Shown piece after piece: positions 34,696 to 43,095 of a DNA stretch of 64,000 bases (its first letter is position 1; each line of letters opens with the position of its first letter). The stretch is from Pleionea mediterranea (GTDB lineage Bacteria > Pseudomonadota > Gammaproteobacteria > Enterobacterales > Kangiellaceae), in contig NZ_QGGU01000004.1 in the NCBI RefSeq assembly GCF_003148745.1, positions 282,004 through 346,003 on the forward strand. Reading direction: 5' to 3'. Made by a program: the position numbers and the translations under genes. The notes below the pieces were generated by a model that was given only the letters and a program-made list of their open reading frames with translations, did not search any database and was not told the origin of the DNA.

Positions 34696-36590
34696 TGAAT
34701 AACAAAACCCTAAATCTATTCACGTATTGTCTTATTGCATTTTCCCTTATCTTATCTGGCTGCGGTAGCAGCACACCAGAACAAGCGCCTGAAACGGTCG
34801 AGCTTATTAGCTGTGAAACCAGTGATAATGATCCTCAAAATGACGCTTGCGGTAAAGTGTTGCTCGGACTTACCGACGCCGATGGTGACTTTCTACTCTA
34901 CAATGTTACGGTTACCGGAATTGAATTGACCCGTCGAGATGGCACTCAAGTCTCATTGCTGCCTTCCCCTCAAATGATTGATTTTGCCACCTATGTTGAG
35001 CTGACCGAATTAGTGACTGCTGCGACCATTCCGGCTGGAGTTTACACCAGCGGCAGTATTTCTATCAGTTACGCAGGCGCCGATATTCAAGTCGAAAAAA
35101 ATGGTGATGCCGTTGCCGCCCAAATGGTTGATGAAAATGGAGATCTATTGACTGATACTACTTTATCATTAGAGCTTGATGCCGATAATCCATTGGTTAT
35201 TGCGCGTGCTCGCCCAGCATTATTAGAAGTTGATTTTAATCTTTCAGCTTCTCACGAGGTCGATCTAACGACGGAGCCAGTCACAGTAACAACAGAGCCT
35301 TTTATTTCGGCGGAAGTTGATCCTGTTATGAGCAAAGAGTTTCGAATTCGAGGGCCTTTAATTCGAGTCAGTGAAGACAATAGCTTATTCCGTATTGCCG
35401 TTCGCCCGTTCCATCGTCGAGATGGACGATTTGGTGGCGCTAATGTTGCGGTAAATGACGACACAAACTTTGAAATAAATGGTGAGACCTTTACGGGCAG
35501 TGAAGGGTTGTCTCAAATGGCTCAACTAGAGGCCGGCACAGCAACGGTCACGCATGGACTGTTTGAGCGCAATATCGACAGCTTTACTGCAATTACTGTT
35601 TACGCTGGAAGCAGTGTCCCTGGGCACGATAAAGACGCCGCTCGAGGTGTGATTACCGCAAGAGAAGGTGACCGTTTGCAATTGCACGGGGTGACATTAA
35701 TTCGTGAGACTGGTGAAGTCGGTTTTCATCCGTTGATAACCGTTAACATTGCCGATACGACTCATGTCATCAAACCACGACGAGTTGATGAAGAAGTCTC
35801 GATAAACGACTTGTCGGTGGGGCAGGCTGTAACAGTTCTCGGAGAATTGCAGCTGGAGCAAGGAAGTGACGCTGTGCCAGAGATGGACGCGACTAATGGT
35901 GGGGTAAAAATGCGACTGACGTTTGCCTCGGGTCATCAAGTTGCTCAAAACGCGTCTGAGTTAACCATGAACTTGCAAGCCTTGCATGGTCGTTCGCCTG
36001 AGCGCTATAACTTTGCCGGTACAGGTGTCGATAGTTCAATGGATGCTGATCCAAATAACTATCAAGTATCGGTAACAAACTTAATGGTGTCTGAAGGAAA
36101 TTCGGGCGACCCCGTTCGATTCAATGGGTTTGTAACGCCATTTGGAAGTGCCCCGGCTGATTTTGATGCGGTGACAGTTGTTAATTATGCGGAATCTCGT
36201 AGTCAGTTGTATGTTGACTGGCCAATGGGTGAAGAGGTTATGGCATTTGGTGAGTTAACCAGTGAGAGTCTAACGATAAATATTGCCCAATCGGAAGAGG
36301 CAGGTATTTATAAATTGATTCAGGGTGGCATACGAACTGACTTAACCAGCTTTGATCAATTGGTGCGCGTAGAACCTAAGTTTGAACGGGGCGTATATGC
36401 CATTCGTGATAATAACAGCGTTAAGGTATTCAGTAACTTTGCTGACTTTGCAACTGAGCTGCAAGCTGAAATGGATAGTGGGCTACAAGTGGATAAGTTG
36501 CACGCTATTGGTGGTTTTTCTCATGATGCGGTTTCACTGCAAGCCATTAAAATTGCGGTTAAATTAACACCGACGGATGCGAGTAATTGA
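34695..36590 (+). CDS. DUF4382-type lipoprotein
   Basis: 631 residues from ATG 34695, chosen for the strong GGAGGAG ribosome site and because it gives a proper lipoprotein signal (FTYCLIAFSLILSGC). The first domain (about 40-200) has the DUF4382 pattern: KVLLGLTDADGDFLLYNVTV, TGIELTR, then PAGVYTSGSISISYAGADIQ. The remainder is beta-rich with repeated OB-like segments (GVITAREGDRLQLHGVTL, VGQAVTVLGELQLEQG). No enzymatic motif. It is the first gene of a cluster with a sigma factor and a putative anti-sigma factor, separated from them by a 13-bp hairpin. It may be a regulon member or envelope sensor; role unknown. Confidence 0.75.
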   Translation: MNNKTLNLFTYCLIAFSLILSGCGSSTPEQAPETVELISCETSDNDPQNDACGKVLLGLTDADGDFLLYNVTVTGIELTRRDGTQVSLLPSPQMIDFATYVELTELVTAATIPAGVYTSGSISISYAGADIQVEKNGDAVAAQMVDENGDLLTDTTLSLELDADNPLVIARARPALLEVDFNLSASHEVDLTTEPVTVTTEPFISAEVDPVMSKEFRIRGPLIRVSEDNSLFRIAVRPFHRRDGRFGGANVAVNDDTNFEINGETFTGSEGLSQMAQLEAGTATVTHGLFERNIDSFTAITVYAGSSVPGHDKDAARGVITAREGDRLQLHGVTLIRETGEVGFHPLITVNIADTTHVIKPRRVDEEVSINDLSVGQAVTVLGELQLEQGSDAVPEMDATNGGVKMRLTFASGHQVAQNASELTMNLQALHGRSPERYNFAGTGVDSSMDADPNNYQVSVTNLMVSEGNSGDPVRFNGFVTPFGSAPADFDAVTVVNYAESRSQLYVDWPMGEEVMAFGELTSESLTINIAQSEEAGIYKLIQGGIRTDLTSFDQLVRVEPKFERGVYAIRDNNSVKVFSNFADFATELQAEMDSGLQVDKLHAIGGFSHDAVSLQAIKIAVKLTPTDASN

Positions 36591-36620
36591 GCTGCGAATG
36601 AGTTGTCTTAAATAGAAATA

Positions 36621-36653
36621 CCAGAGCTTCGTTGCACTTTAACGAAGCTCTGG
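36621..36653 (+). terminator. Strong hairpin between lipoprotein and sigma-factor genes
   Basis: CCAGAGCTTCGTT (36621-36633) and AACGAAGCTCTGG (36641-36653) form a perfect 13-bp stem with loop GCACTTT. It is followed by GTATTCTGG rather than a U-run, and the sigma-factor start codon is only 18 bases downstream. It may be a weak terminator, an mRNA-processing or stabilising element, or an attenuator ahead of the sigma gene. Confidence 0.55.
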
Positions 36654-36671
36654 GTATTCTGGAGAAGTCGA

Positions 36672-37298
36672 ATGGTATTGGTTGATCTAGCATTAAGTGG
36701 TGAGTTTTCTGAGCCAATGTTCGCCGGATCCACTACAAAGGCTCAGTATAAAATAATGCAACAATTTCTAATTGATATTGAGAAGAAAGCTTATCGAATG
36801 GCGCAGGTAGCCACACAAAATTCAGATGACGCACTGGATATAGTGCAAGACAGTATGTTGAAGCTTGTAACGCAATACAGTGAGCGACCGCAAGCGCAGT
36901 GGAAACCTTTGTTCTATCGTATTTTGCAGTCAAAAATTGCCGATTACTTTCGAAAGAAAAAATTACACCAAGCTATTTTTTTCTGGAAGCCGGTGGCCGA
37001 TGATGACGATAAGCAAGATTATTTTATCGAGCAGTTTTCGGATCACATAACACCCGAAAAATCACTGCATGCGCAACAAGAACTACTATGCGTACTGGAT
37101 GCATTAAAACAATTGCCCTATCGACAACAACAGTGTTTTATTTTGCGTTCGTGGGAGGGACTAAGTGTTGCTGACACAGCAGACATTATGGGGTGCTCGG
37201 TAGGCAGTGTTAAAACCCATTACTCAAGAGCGAAAAAGGTGTTAGAACAGCAGTTGCAAACATTTGATGCTTCATTAAATAAAATTGAATCGTCATAG
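36672..37298 (+). CDS. ECF-type RNA polymerase sigma factor
   Basis: 208 residues. Region 2 is visible near residues 30-100 (AYRMAQVATQNSDDALDIVQ, DSMLKLV, FYRILQSKIADYFRKKK). Region 4 is near 140-190 (LKQLPYRQQQCFILRSWEGL, SVADTADIMGCSVGSVKTHY). There is no region 1 or 3, as in ECF sigma factors. GGAG lies 9 bases before ATG 36672. It is followed by a single-pass membrane protein that probably restrains it. Target promoters and inducing signal are not evident. Confidence 0.88.
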   Translation: MVLVDLALSGEFSEPMFAGSTTKAQYKIMQQFLIDIEKKAYRMAQVATQNSDDALDIVQDSMLKLVTQYSERPQAQWKPLFYRILQSKIADYFRKKKLHQAIFFWKPVADDDDKQDYFIEQFSDHITPEKSLHAQQELLCVLDALKQLPYRQQQCFILRSWEGLSVADTADIMGCSVGSVKTHYSRAKKVLEQQLQTFDASLNKIESS

Positions 37299-37350
37299 GT
37301 GCGTAGTTAGGGTAGAACGAGAGTAGTGCGAAAATAGAGTGAGAGGAGTT

Positions 37351-37701
37351 ATGAACATTAATAAAGACCCGGCCAATAAACAAGATGACGACATCGTTGA
37401 AGCGCGAGTTAATCGCGCCTTAACGGACAGCGTACAAAGTTTATCACCTGAGGTTCGACGGCGATTGAATCAGGCGCGTCTGGCTTGCGAATCGCCGAAG
37501 CTGAAACGTCACTCACTGATTAAGTGGTCACTAGCAACCAGCATGGTGGTTGCGATAGCGGTAATAACAACGTTACCGAAGCCAGAGTCAGAGCCAAGCA
37601 TAGAGCCATTTGCAGAAGTTCTTGAAGAAGATTTACAAATGCTCGAAGACTTAGAGTTTATTTACTGGGTCGCTGAGGAAAAGCAACTTGCTAAGTTATA
37701 A
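37351..37701 (+). CDS. Putative membrane anti-sigma factor (DUF3619/DUF3379-like)
   Basis: 116 residues from ATG 37351 (GAGGAG upstream); the GTG at 37339 is less likely. The cytoplasmic N-terminal half reads DDIVEARVNRALTDSVQSLS, PEVRRRLNQARLACESP. One membrane segment follows (LIKWSLATSMVVAIAVITTL), then an acidic periplasmic tail (EVLEEDLQMLEDLEFIYWVA). The N-terminal pattern (L..S...L.P.V..RL..AR..A) and the position after a sigma factor match small anti-sigma-like proteins. Its stop overlaps the next gene, so the operon is tight. Anti-sigma role inferred. Confidence 0.7.
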   Translation: MNINKDPANKQDDDIVEARVNRALTDSVQSLSPEVRRRLNQARLACESPKLKRHSLIKWSLATSMVVAIAVITTLPKPESEPSIEPFAEVLEEDLQMLEDLEFIYWVAEEKQLAKL

Positions 37702-38179
37702 GCCTGTCTCCATAGCCTTTGTGTTGAGTATCTCAATGGCGGGTAAATCCGTATCAGCGACTGAAAAAAAAGTTGCTGATGCACAGCCTTTAAAAAGTCA
37801 GTCGTCATCCGCCAGTAAAAAAACACTAACTTACTCAGCTGAAAGTACGAACGACCCGAAACAAAAAGACAGTCATTTAAACGGCGAAAAGAATGGTTTG
37901 AAGCAGCAAAGTGCAAACGATACAGAGTTAACAGAAAGCCTTCCTAGTGAAGCCTTTTTATTATTTTTAGCGGATGCCATTGATGTCAACGGAGAAGTCA
38001 CTGACGTGCTTGATATGGAAGAGGTGGAGGACGTTGTTTCCGATGACTCCGAAGCGCCTTCGAACAATCAGTCGAAAAGCGATGAGCTGAAACAAAAAGA
38101 CGTGAAGATTAAGCCTGATAAAAAGAACACTACTTCAAGTCTAAATCGTGTTAACCCTAAATTAAGCGAGGAAAAATAA
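37688..38179 (+). CDS. Hypothetical exported acidic protein in sigma-factor operon
   Basis: 163 residues from TTG 37688 (MLSYKPVSIAFVLSISMAGK). A short signal sequence ends near KSVSA. The mature part is low-complexity, rich in Ser, Lys, Asp and Glu, with one more ordered segment (LPSEAFLLFLADAIDVNGEV, TDVLDMEEVEDVVSDD). It overlaps the preceding gene by 14 bases and the following one by one base, so it is clearly operonic. No domain recognised. Similar operons elsewhere place a poorly conserved exported protein at this position. Confidence 0.6.
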   Translation: MLSYKPVSIAFVLSISMAGKSVSATEKKVADAQPLKSQSSSASKKTLTYSAESTNDPKQKDSHLNGEKNGLKQQSANDTELTESLPSEAFLLFLADAIDVNGEVTDVLDMEEVEDVVSDDSEAPSNNQSKSDELKQKDVKIKPDKKNTTSSLNRVNPKLSEEK

Positions 38180-38652
38180 TGAAAAAATTATTTTTTCCAA
38201 TTCTATTGATGATTGCGTTTTCTGGTCAGGTATTTGCGACTGATAAAACGTGGAGCAGTTTGCCGGATAATGTGAAAACGGTTTTAAAACCGTTTGAAAA
38301 AAATTGGCAAGATCTTTCTGATACTAAAAAACAGAGGTTGGTAAACGGTGCAAATCGTTGGCTGAATATGTCAGCCGAGCAACGTGATGTTGCTAAACAG
38401 CGGTATCAAAAGTGGCAACGACTTCCGGCAGATAAAAAGCGAGTGTTACTTAAGCGATTTGAACGATTCAAGCAGATGTCACCAGAGGCAAGGCATATGT
38501 TGCGTGACACTTATCGTCAGTTAAAAAGTTTAAGCCCTGAACAGAGACAGCAGTTGCGAGAGCGGTTCCAACAACTCACCCCTAAGCAAAGACGACACTT
38601 ATTAAGGAAAATGCGTATGAGACAAATTAATAGACATCGAGATCGACATTAA
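38179..38652 (+). CDS. DUF3106 domain protein, exported
   Basis: 157 residues with a signal peptide (ILLMIAFSGQVFA). The mature protein is a string of helical repeats typical of DUF3106: WQDLSDTKKQRLVNGANRWL, NMSAEQRDVAKQRYQKWQRL, PADKKRVLLKRFERFKQMSP, and LSPEQRQQLRERFQQLTPKQ. The strongly basic C-terminus (RKMRMRQINRHRDRH) may bind acidic envelope components. DUF3106 genes often sit behind an ECF sigma factor and a DUF3619-type gene, so it is probably an effector or partner of this stress circuit. Confidence 0.85.
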   Translation: MKKLFFPILLMIAFSGQVFATDKTWSSLPDNVKTVLKPFEKNWQDLSDTKKQRLVNGANRWLNMSAEQRDVAKQRYQKWQRLPADKKRVLLKRFERFKQMSPEARHMLRDTYRQLKSLSPEQRQQLRERFQQLTPKQRRHLLRKMRMRQINRHRDRH

Positions 38653-38817
38653 AACGAAATTTAAACTATATTGACGGCGTCAGCCTAAAGCATAAAATTT
38701 CATCTGGGCTTCCTAGTATATCGATTAGGGCGTATGGTTAAATCAAACTGGCTAATTAAAAACTGGCTAATTAAAAACTGAGTCAATTAAACGCTGGACA
38801 TACTTAAAAGTAAATCA

Positions 38818-39753
38818 TTAAAAGCTGACGCTTAAATCTAAATAAAGCGCCTTTATGGGCTGAGCTGCCGATATCGATTGCTGGTAGCTGATATTACTGC
38901 TCCAGTGTTCGCTCCATTCTATGAGTGTGCCAAATTCCCAATACCCAGAGTTGGGTAATCTCAGGCCGCCGTTCAGTCGGTTGTTCGACTGGCTGATCCG
39001 ATGCACTTCGCCCTCGCGAGCAACAAACGCAATAGAGTCTCCTTTTTCATCCAAACTCCAGGTCCAGCCTACGGACAATTGGGGAATAAAATCAATACTG
39101 TCGGTCATTACCCAGTAAGCCAATGACATATCAGCTAAACCATTCCAGCGTTCCTGCTCCAGAAATGAAGCGGTGGTAATTGGTGGTTCAACGGCAATTA
39201 ATTGCGACGTGAAGAGTTCAACATCTGCCCACTGAAGTCCCATTCGAGCGGTATAAATCCAGTTGTTACTTATCCATTGATCATCGAAACTGACAGTGGC
39301 TGTGTCGCTGCTGTTTTCAATACGTTCCGCAATGGTTGGTAGGCGACTGATGGAGCGCTCTGAAAGTTTTGACTCGGTGTAAGAGAAGCTAACGCTTGCA
39401 CTGTCGCCAAACCATCGAGCACGAATAGTCTGATTTTTTTCGTCTGACTCTGCACCACTTATTAATGAAAAATTATCGGTGATTTGCTCTTCCCATCGAG
39501 CCGAATCAGTATTTTTACTCTCGCTAAAACCAATATTCCACTGATCGTTAAAAGTAAACGACAATCCGTAAGTTTCTCCTGATGGTTTAAACGGATGATT
39601 GCCAGCACCAAAATAATCAAAGCGCGTTTGTTGATGGGCGAGCCAAATTTGTGTGTTGGTAAGTCTGATTTCAGATGAGACTGAAGGGAGAGAGGTAAAA
39701 AACACACAGACGAGTAAAAACGAGCCAAACCTGTTAGCGCGGGAAAAAATCAA
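38818..39753 (-). CDS. Hypothetical outer-membrane beta-barrel protein
   Basis: 311 residues from TTG 39753, the only start after the upstream stop. The signal peptide ends about PSVSS. Alternating strands and a final ALYLDLSVSF (terminal Phe) indicate a barrel of perhaps 10-12 strands (YGLSFTFNDQWNIGFSESKN, SASVSFSYTESKLSERSI, FIPQLSVGWTWSLDEKGDSI). It is not TolC-like, so it does not supply the missing outer-membrane factor. It lies 156 bases after the RND pump gene on the same strand. Upstream of 38818, on the far side, a 15-base AT-rich tandem repeat (ACTGGCTAATTAAAA) occurs near 38745-38780. Confidence 0.6.
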   Translation of the reverse strand: MIFSRANRFGSFLLVCVFFTSLPSVSSEIRLTNTQIWLAHQQTRFDYFGAGNHPFKPSGETYGLSFTFNDQWNIGFSESKNTDSARWEEQITDNFSLISGAESDEKNQTIRARWFGDSASVSFSYTESKLSERSISRLPTIAERIENSSDTATVSFDDQWISNNWIYTARMGLQWADVELFTSQLIAVEPPITTASFLEQERWNGLADMSLAYWVMTDSIDFIPQLSVGWTWSLDEKGDSIAFVAREGEVHRISQSNNRLNGGLRLPNSGYWEFGTLIEWSEHWSSNISYQQSISAAQPIKALYLDLSVSF

Positions 39754-39909
39754 AGCACGGATTAAGTTTCTGATAGGAGCAACCTCTTTACAAAAAAGTT
39801 AAACGTAAACAATTGCAATTAATACTTTAAACCAAGAAATAAACAATACTGATTTTTTAAATGTTTTACTTGAGTTAGTTTTCATTATGCAGAAAAATAT
39901 TCTCTTATA

Positions 39910-42900
39910 CTATTTAATTTTATCAGTACGTGCGAATCGAAAGTAAAGTGCTGGTACAACTACCATATTTAATAGTGTTGAGCTTATTAAACCGAATAAA
40001 ATAACAACTGCCATAGGTGCTTGTATTTCACTGCCAGGTTCACCCGATGCAAGTGCTAATGGTATTAGTGCTAAAGCCGTAGCCAAAGCAGTCATTAAAA
40101 TAGGGATTAGACGTTCTTCCGAACCTTTAATAATGGCCTCTTTTAGTGAGTATCCATCAGAAAATAACTGCTTGATGTGATCTATTAAAATAACGCCGTT
40201 GCGTGTGGCTATGCCAAATAAAGTTATAAAGCCGATGACAGCAGCAATCGTTAAGTTGCCGCCAATTATCCAGACTCCGATAATACCTCCAATGAGTGCC
40301 AGGGGGAGGTTAAGCATAATTAATGATGCATCGCGTACGGACTTAAAAGCAGTAACTAATAAAAAGAAAATGCCAATAATAACCACAATGCCAAGAGCTA
40401 TTAATTTGGTGCCAGCACTCTGGGCGCTTTCAAACTGACCTCCATAGTCTATAAAATAGCCTGTAGGCAGCTCTATATTATTGTTAATGGTTGTGCGGAT
40501 ATCATTTACCACACTTATTAAGTCTCGCTCAGCTACGTTGGCCATAATAACTAATTTTCTTTGTACATTCTCCCGTGAAATTGTATTAGGCCCGCGACGT
40601 TTTGTTACTTCCGCAATAGCATTTAAAGGTACAATAGCGCCGTTATTTAAGGTAATTAAAGTCTCTTTAATTGATTTGCTTGATTCTTTATAGTCACTGG
40701 AAAATTTGACGACTAAATCAAAGTTTGCCTGACCATCGATCACTGTACCTACTACAGTGCCATTAAATGCTGTTTCGACAATTTCTGAAGCATCGTGAAT
40801 AGAAATTCCATAGTTTGCAAGAGATGGGCGATTAAACTTAATCTGTAAAAATGGAATTTCACTCTGTTGTTCCATTGCAACATCCACTGCTCCAGGAACG
40901 GCTTGTACAAGTCCTTCTATTTGTTTTCCATATTTACGGAGTTCGACAAGATCATCGCCAAACAATTTTATTGCAATATTTGCACGAGTACCTGACAGCA
41001 TATGATCGATTCGATGAGAAATGGGTTGTCCGATAACAACGTTAGTACCCGGTATTGCTGAGAATTTTTGGCGTAAGCTTGATAATAAAGCTGCTTTAGA
41101 ACGCTCCTTCATATCTAAAGTTACTTCAATTTCTGAAGCAAATACTTGCTGGGCATGTGGATCCCGCTCAGCCCTACCTGTACGTCGGGCGGTTGCTATT
41201 ACTTCTGGCTCATTAAGTAATAACTGTTCTACTCGTTGTCCAATATCATCTGAAGTCTCTAACGATGTGCCTGGTAAAGTGACAACACTAACGGTTAAGC
41301 TTCCTTCATTAAACTCTGGCAAAAAACCACGACCAAACTGGCTAAAAACAATAATAGAACCCAAAAGTAAAAAAACTGAAAAGCTAATGACAGTACCACT
41401 TTTCTTTAAAGCATAAGTTAATAATGGTCGGTATAAATGTTTTATATTAGCGATGAATTTAGAATCATGATCATTAAAAACGGTTTTACTTTTCGGTAAC
41501 CAGTAAAAACATAAAACAGGGGTGACTGTAAGAGCAACGAGTAGCGATGCTGCTAATGCGATGATATATGCAAGTCCTAAAGGTTGTAGCAACCGTCCTT
41601 CAACACCGGTTAAAAAGAACAAAGGAATAAATACTAAAATAATGATCAAGGTTGCAAAAACAATAGAGCTTTGAATTTCTTTGGTCGCTTGAAATATTAT
41701 CTTGTGTACGGGCTGCTTGTCGGATTTCACTTCGTTTTCTCTAAGTCGCCTAACAATATTTTCAACAACAATAATAGCGTCATCGACTAATGCGCCCATT
41801 GCTATAGCTAAGCCTCCTAGTGTCATAGTGTTTAAACTACCGCCAAGCCAATTTATGGTTAAAATAGCGGTTAACACTGACAGTGGAATAGCGAGTAATG
41901 CAATACCTGTTGCTCGCACGCTCAATAAAAATGCAAACATAATTGCTATTACTAGTATTGCACCATCACGTAATGCAATAACCAGATTATCAACTGCTGT
42001 ATTAATAAAGTTAGACTGACGAAATACATTTGTTTCTATATGCATACCATCAGGGAGAGTTGACTGTAACTGTTCGATTACAGCATCAAGTTCTCTCGTT
42101 ACTTTTAAAGTATTGGTATTTGGTTGCTTTTGGATGCCCAAAACAACCGCTGACTTAGCGTTATAAGCAGCAGTACCTCGACGCGGTGCTGGCCCAATGG
42201 TTACATCAGCTATATCTCGAACCAAGATTGGAAATTCATTGTCTGTGTTGATGACCGCTTGCTCAATGTCTTCTATGTTTTCAATTTTTCCGAGGCCTTG
42301 AATTAAATACTCTTGTAAATTTTCAACGACAAATCCAGCAGAGGCATTTGAATTTGAATCTGCGACGGCATTCTTAAGTTGTTCCAAAGATATGTTATAT
42401 GCAGAAAGACGCTCTGGAGAAGCAATGACCTGAAATTGCTTGGTCTCTCCCCCATTAGGAATAACTTCAGCAATGCCGGGAACGGCTAATAGTCGTCGGC
42501 GAACGACCCATTCGGCTATGGTCTTTAGTTCCATTTCATTGTGATTGTTTGACACCAGTGCAATAAACATAATCTCACCCATAATGGATGAAACAGGTGC
42601 TAGTACGGGTGTGGGTATATCTTCTGGTAAGCTAGAGGCCGTTGTTTGCAATTTTTCCGAAACAATTTGACGTGCTTTGTATATGTCTGTTCCCCACTCA
42701 AACTCAACATTTACAACAGAAATACCGACCCCTGTATTGGAGCGAACACGGCGTACACCACTGGCGCCGTTCATGGCAGTTTCTATAGGAAAGGTAATCA
42801 ACCGTTCTACGTCGACTGGAGGCATTCCGTGTGCTTCAGCCACAACAGTAACCACAGGTGCTGTTAAATCAGGGAATACATCCACAGAGGTCTCTGTTGC

Positions 42901-42990
42901 TGTCCAACTACCCCAAAATAGAAGTAAGGCTGCTGCCGCTAAAATAAGTAGCCGGTTTTTGAGTGACCAAGCAATGGTTGTTTCGATCAT
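39910..42990 (-). CDS. Heavy-metal efflux RND pump, CusA/CzcA family
   Basis: 1026 residues, the usual size. N-terminal membrane helix, then SVDVFPDLTAPVVTVVAEAH as in metal RND proteins. Segments after about residue 330 form the first membrane bundle. The transmembrane-4 motif reads GGLAIAMGALVDDAIIVVEN, so the proton-relay acidic pair is VDDA rather than the VDGA of Czc/Cnr-type or the VDAA of Cus-type pumps; substrate therefore cannot be read directly. RIDHMLSGTRANIAIKLFGD and GGNLTIAAVIGFITLFGIAT are also conserved. It pumps divalent or monovalent metal ions out through the envelope using the proton gradient. Confidence 0.92.
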   Translation of the reverse strand: MIETTIAWSLKNRLLILAAAALLLFWGSWTATETSVDVFPDLTAPVVTVVAEAHGMPPVDVERLITFPIETAMNGASGVRRVRSNTGVGISVVNVEFEWGTDIYKARQIVSEKLQTTASSLPEDIPTPVLAPVSSIMGEIMFIALVSNNHNEMELKTIAEWVVRRRLLAVPGIAEVIPNGGETKQFQVIASPERLSAYNISLEQLKNAVADSNSNASAGFVVENLQEYLIQGLGKIENIEDIEQAVINTDNEFPILVRDIADVTIGPAPRRGTAAYNAKSAVVLGIQKQPNTNTLKVTRELDAVIEQLQSTLPDGMHIETNVFRQSNFINTAVDNLVIALRDGAILVIAIMFAFLLSVRATGIALLAIPLSVLTAILTINWLGGSLNTMTLGGLAIAMGALVDDAIIVVENIVRRLRENEVKSDKQPVHKIIFQATKEIQSSIVFATLIIILVFIPLFFLTGVEGRLLQPLGLAYIIALAASLLVALTVTPVLCFYWLPKSKTVFNDHDSKFIANIKHLYRPLLTYALKKSGTVISFSVFLLLGSIIVFSQFGRGFLPEFNEGSLTVSVVTLPGTSLETSDDIGQRVEQLLLNEPEVIATARRTGRAERDPHAQQVFASEIEVTLDMKERSKAALLSSLRQKFSAIPGTNVVIGQPISHRIDHMLSGTRANIAIKLFGDDLVELRKYGKQIEGLVQAVPGAVDVAMEQQSEIPFLQIKFNRPSLANYGISIHDASEIVETAFNGTVVGTVIDGQANFDLVVKFSSDYKESSKSIKETLITLNNGAIVPLNAIAEVTKRRGPNTISRENVQRKLVIMANVAERDLISVVNDIRTTINNNIELPTGYFIDYGGQFESAQSAGTKLIALGIVVIIGIFFLLVTAFKSVRDASLIMLNLPLALIGGIIGVWIIGGNLTIAAVIGFITLFGIATRNGVILIDHIKQLFSDGYSLKEAIIKGSEERLIPILMTALATALALIPLALASGEPGSEIQAPMAVVILFGLISSTLLNMVVVPALYFRFARTDKIK

Positions 42991-43095
42991 AAAATCACGC
43001 TTATTTTTTATAGACTATTAATTCGAATGTAATTGGTGAAATACCTAAAACACTTCACACATAAAAATAAAGTATTCGAGCAGAGTTAATTTTAA

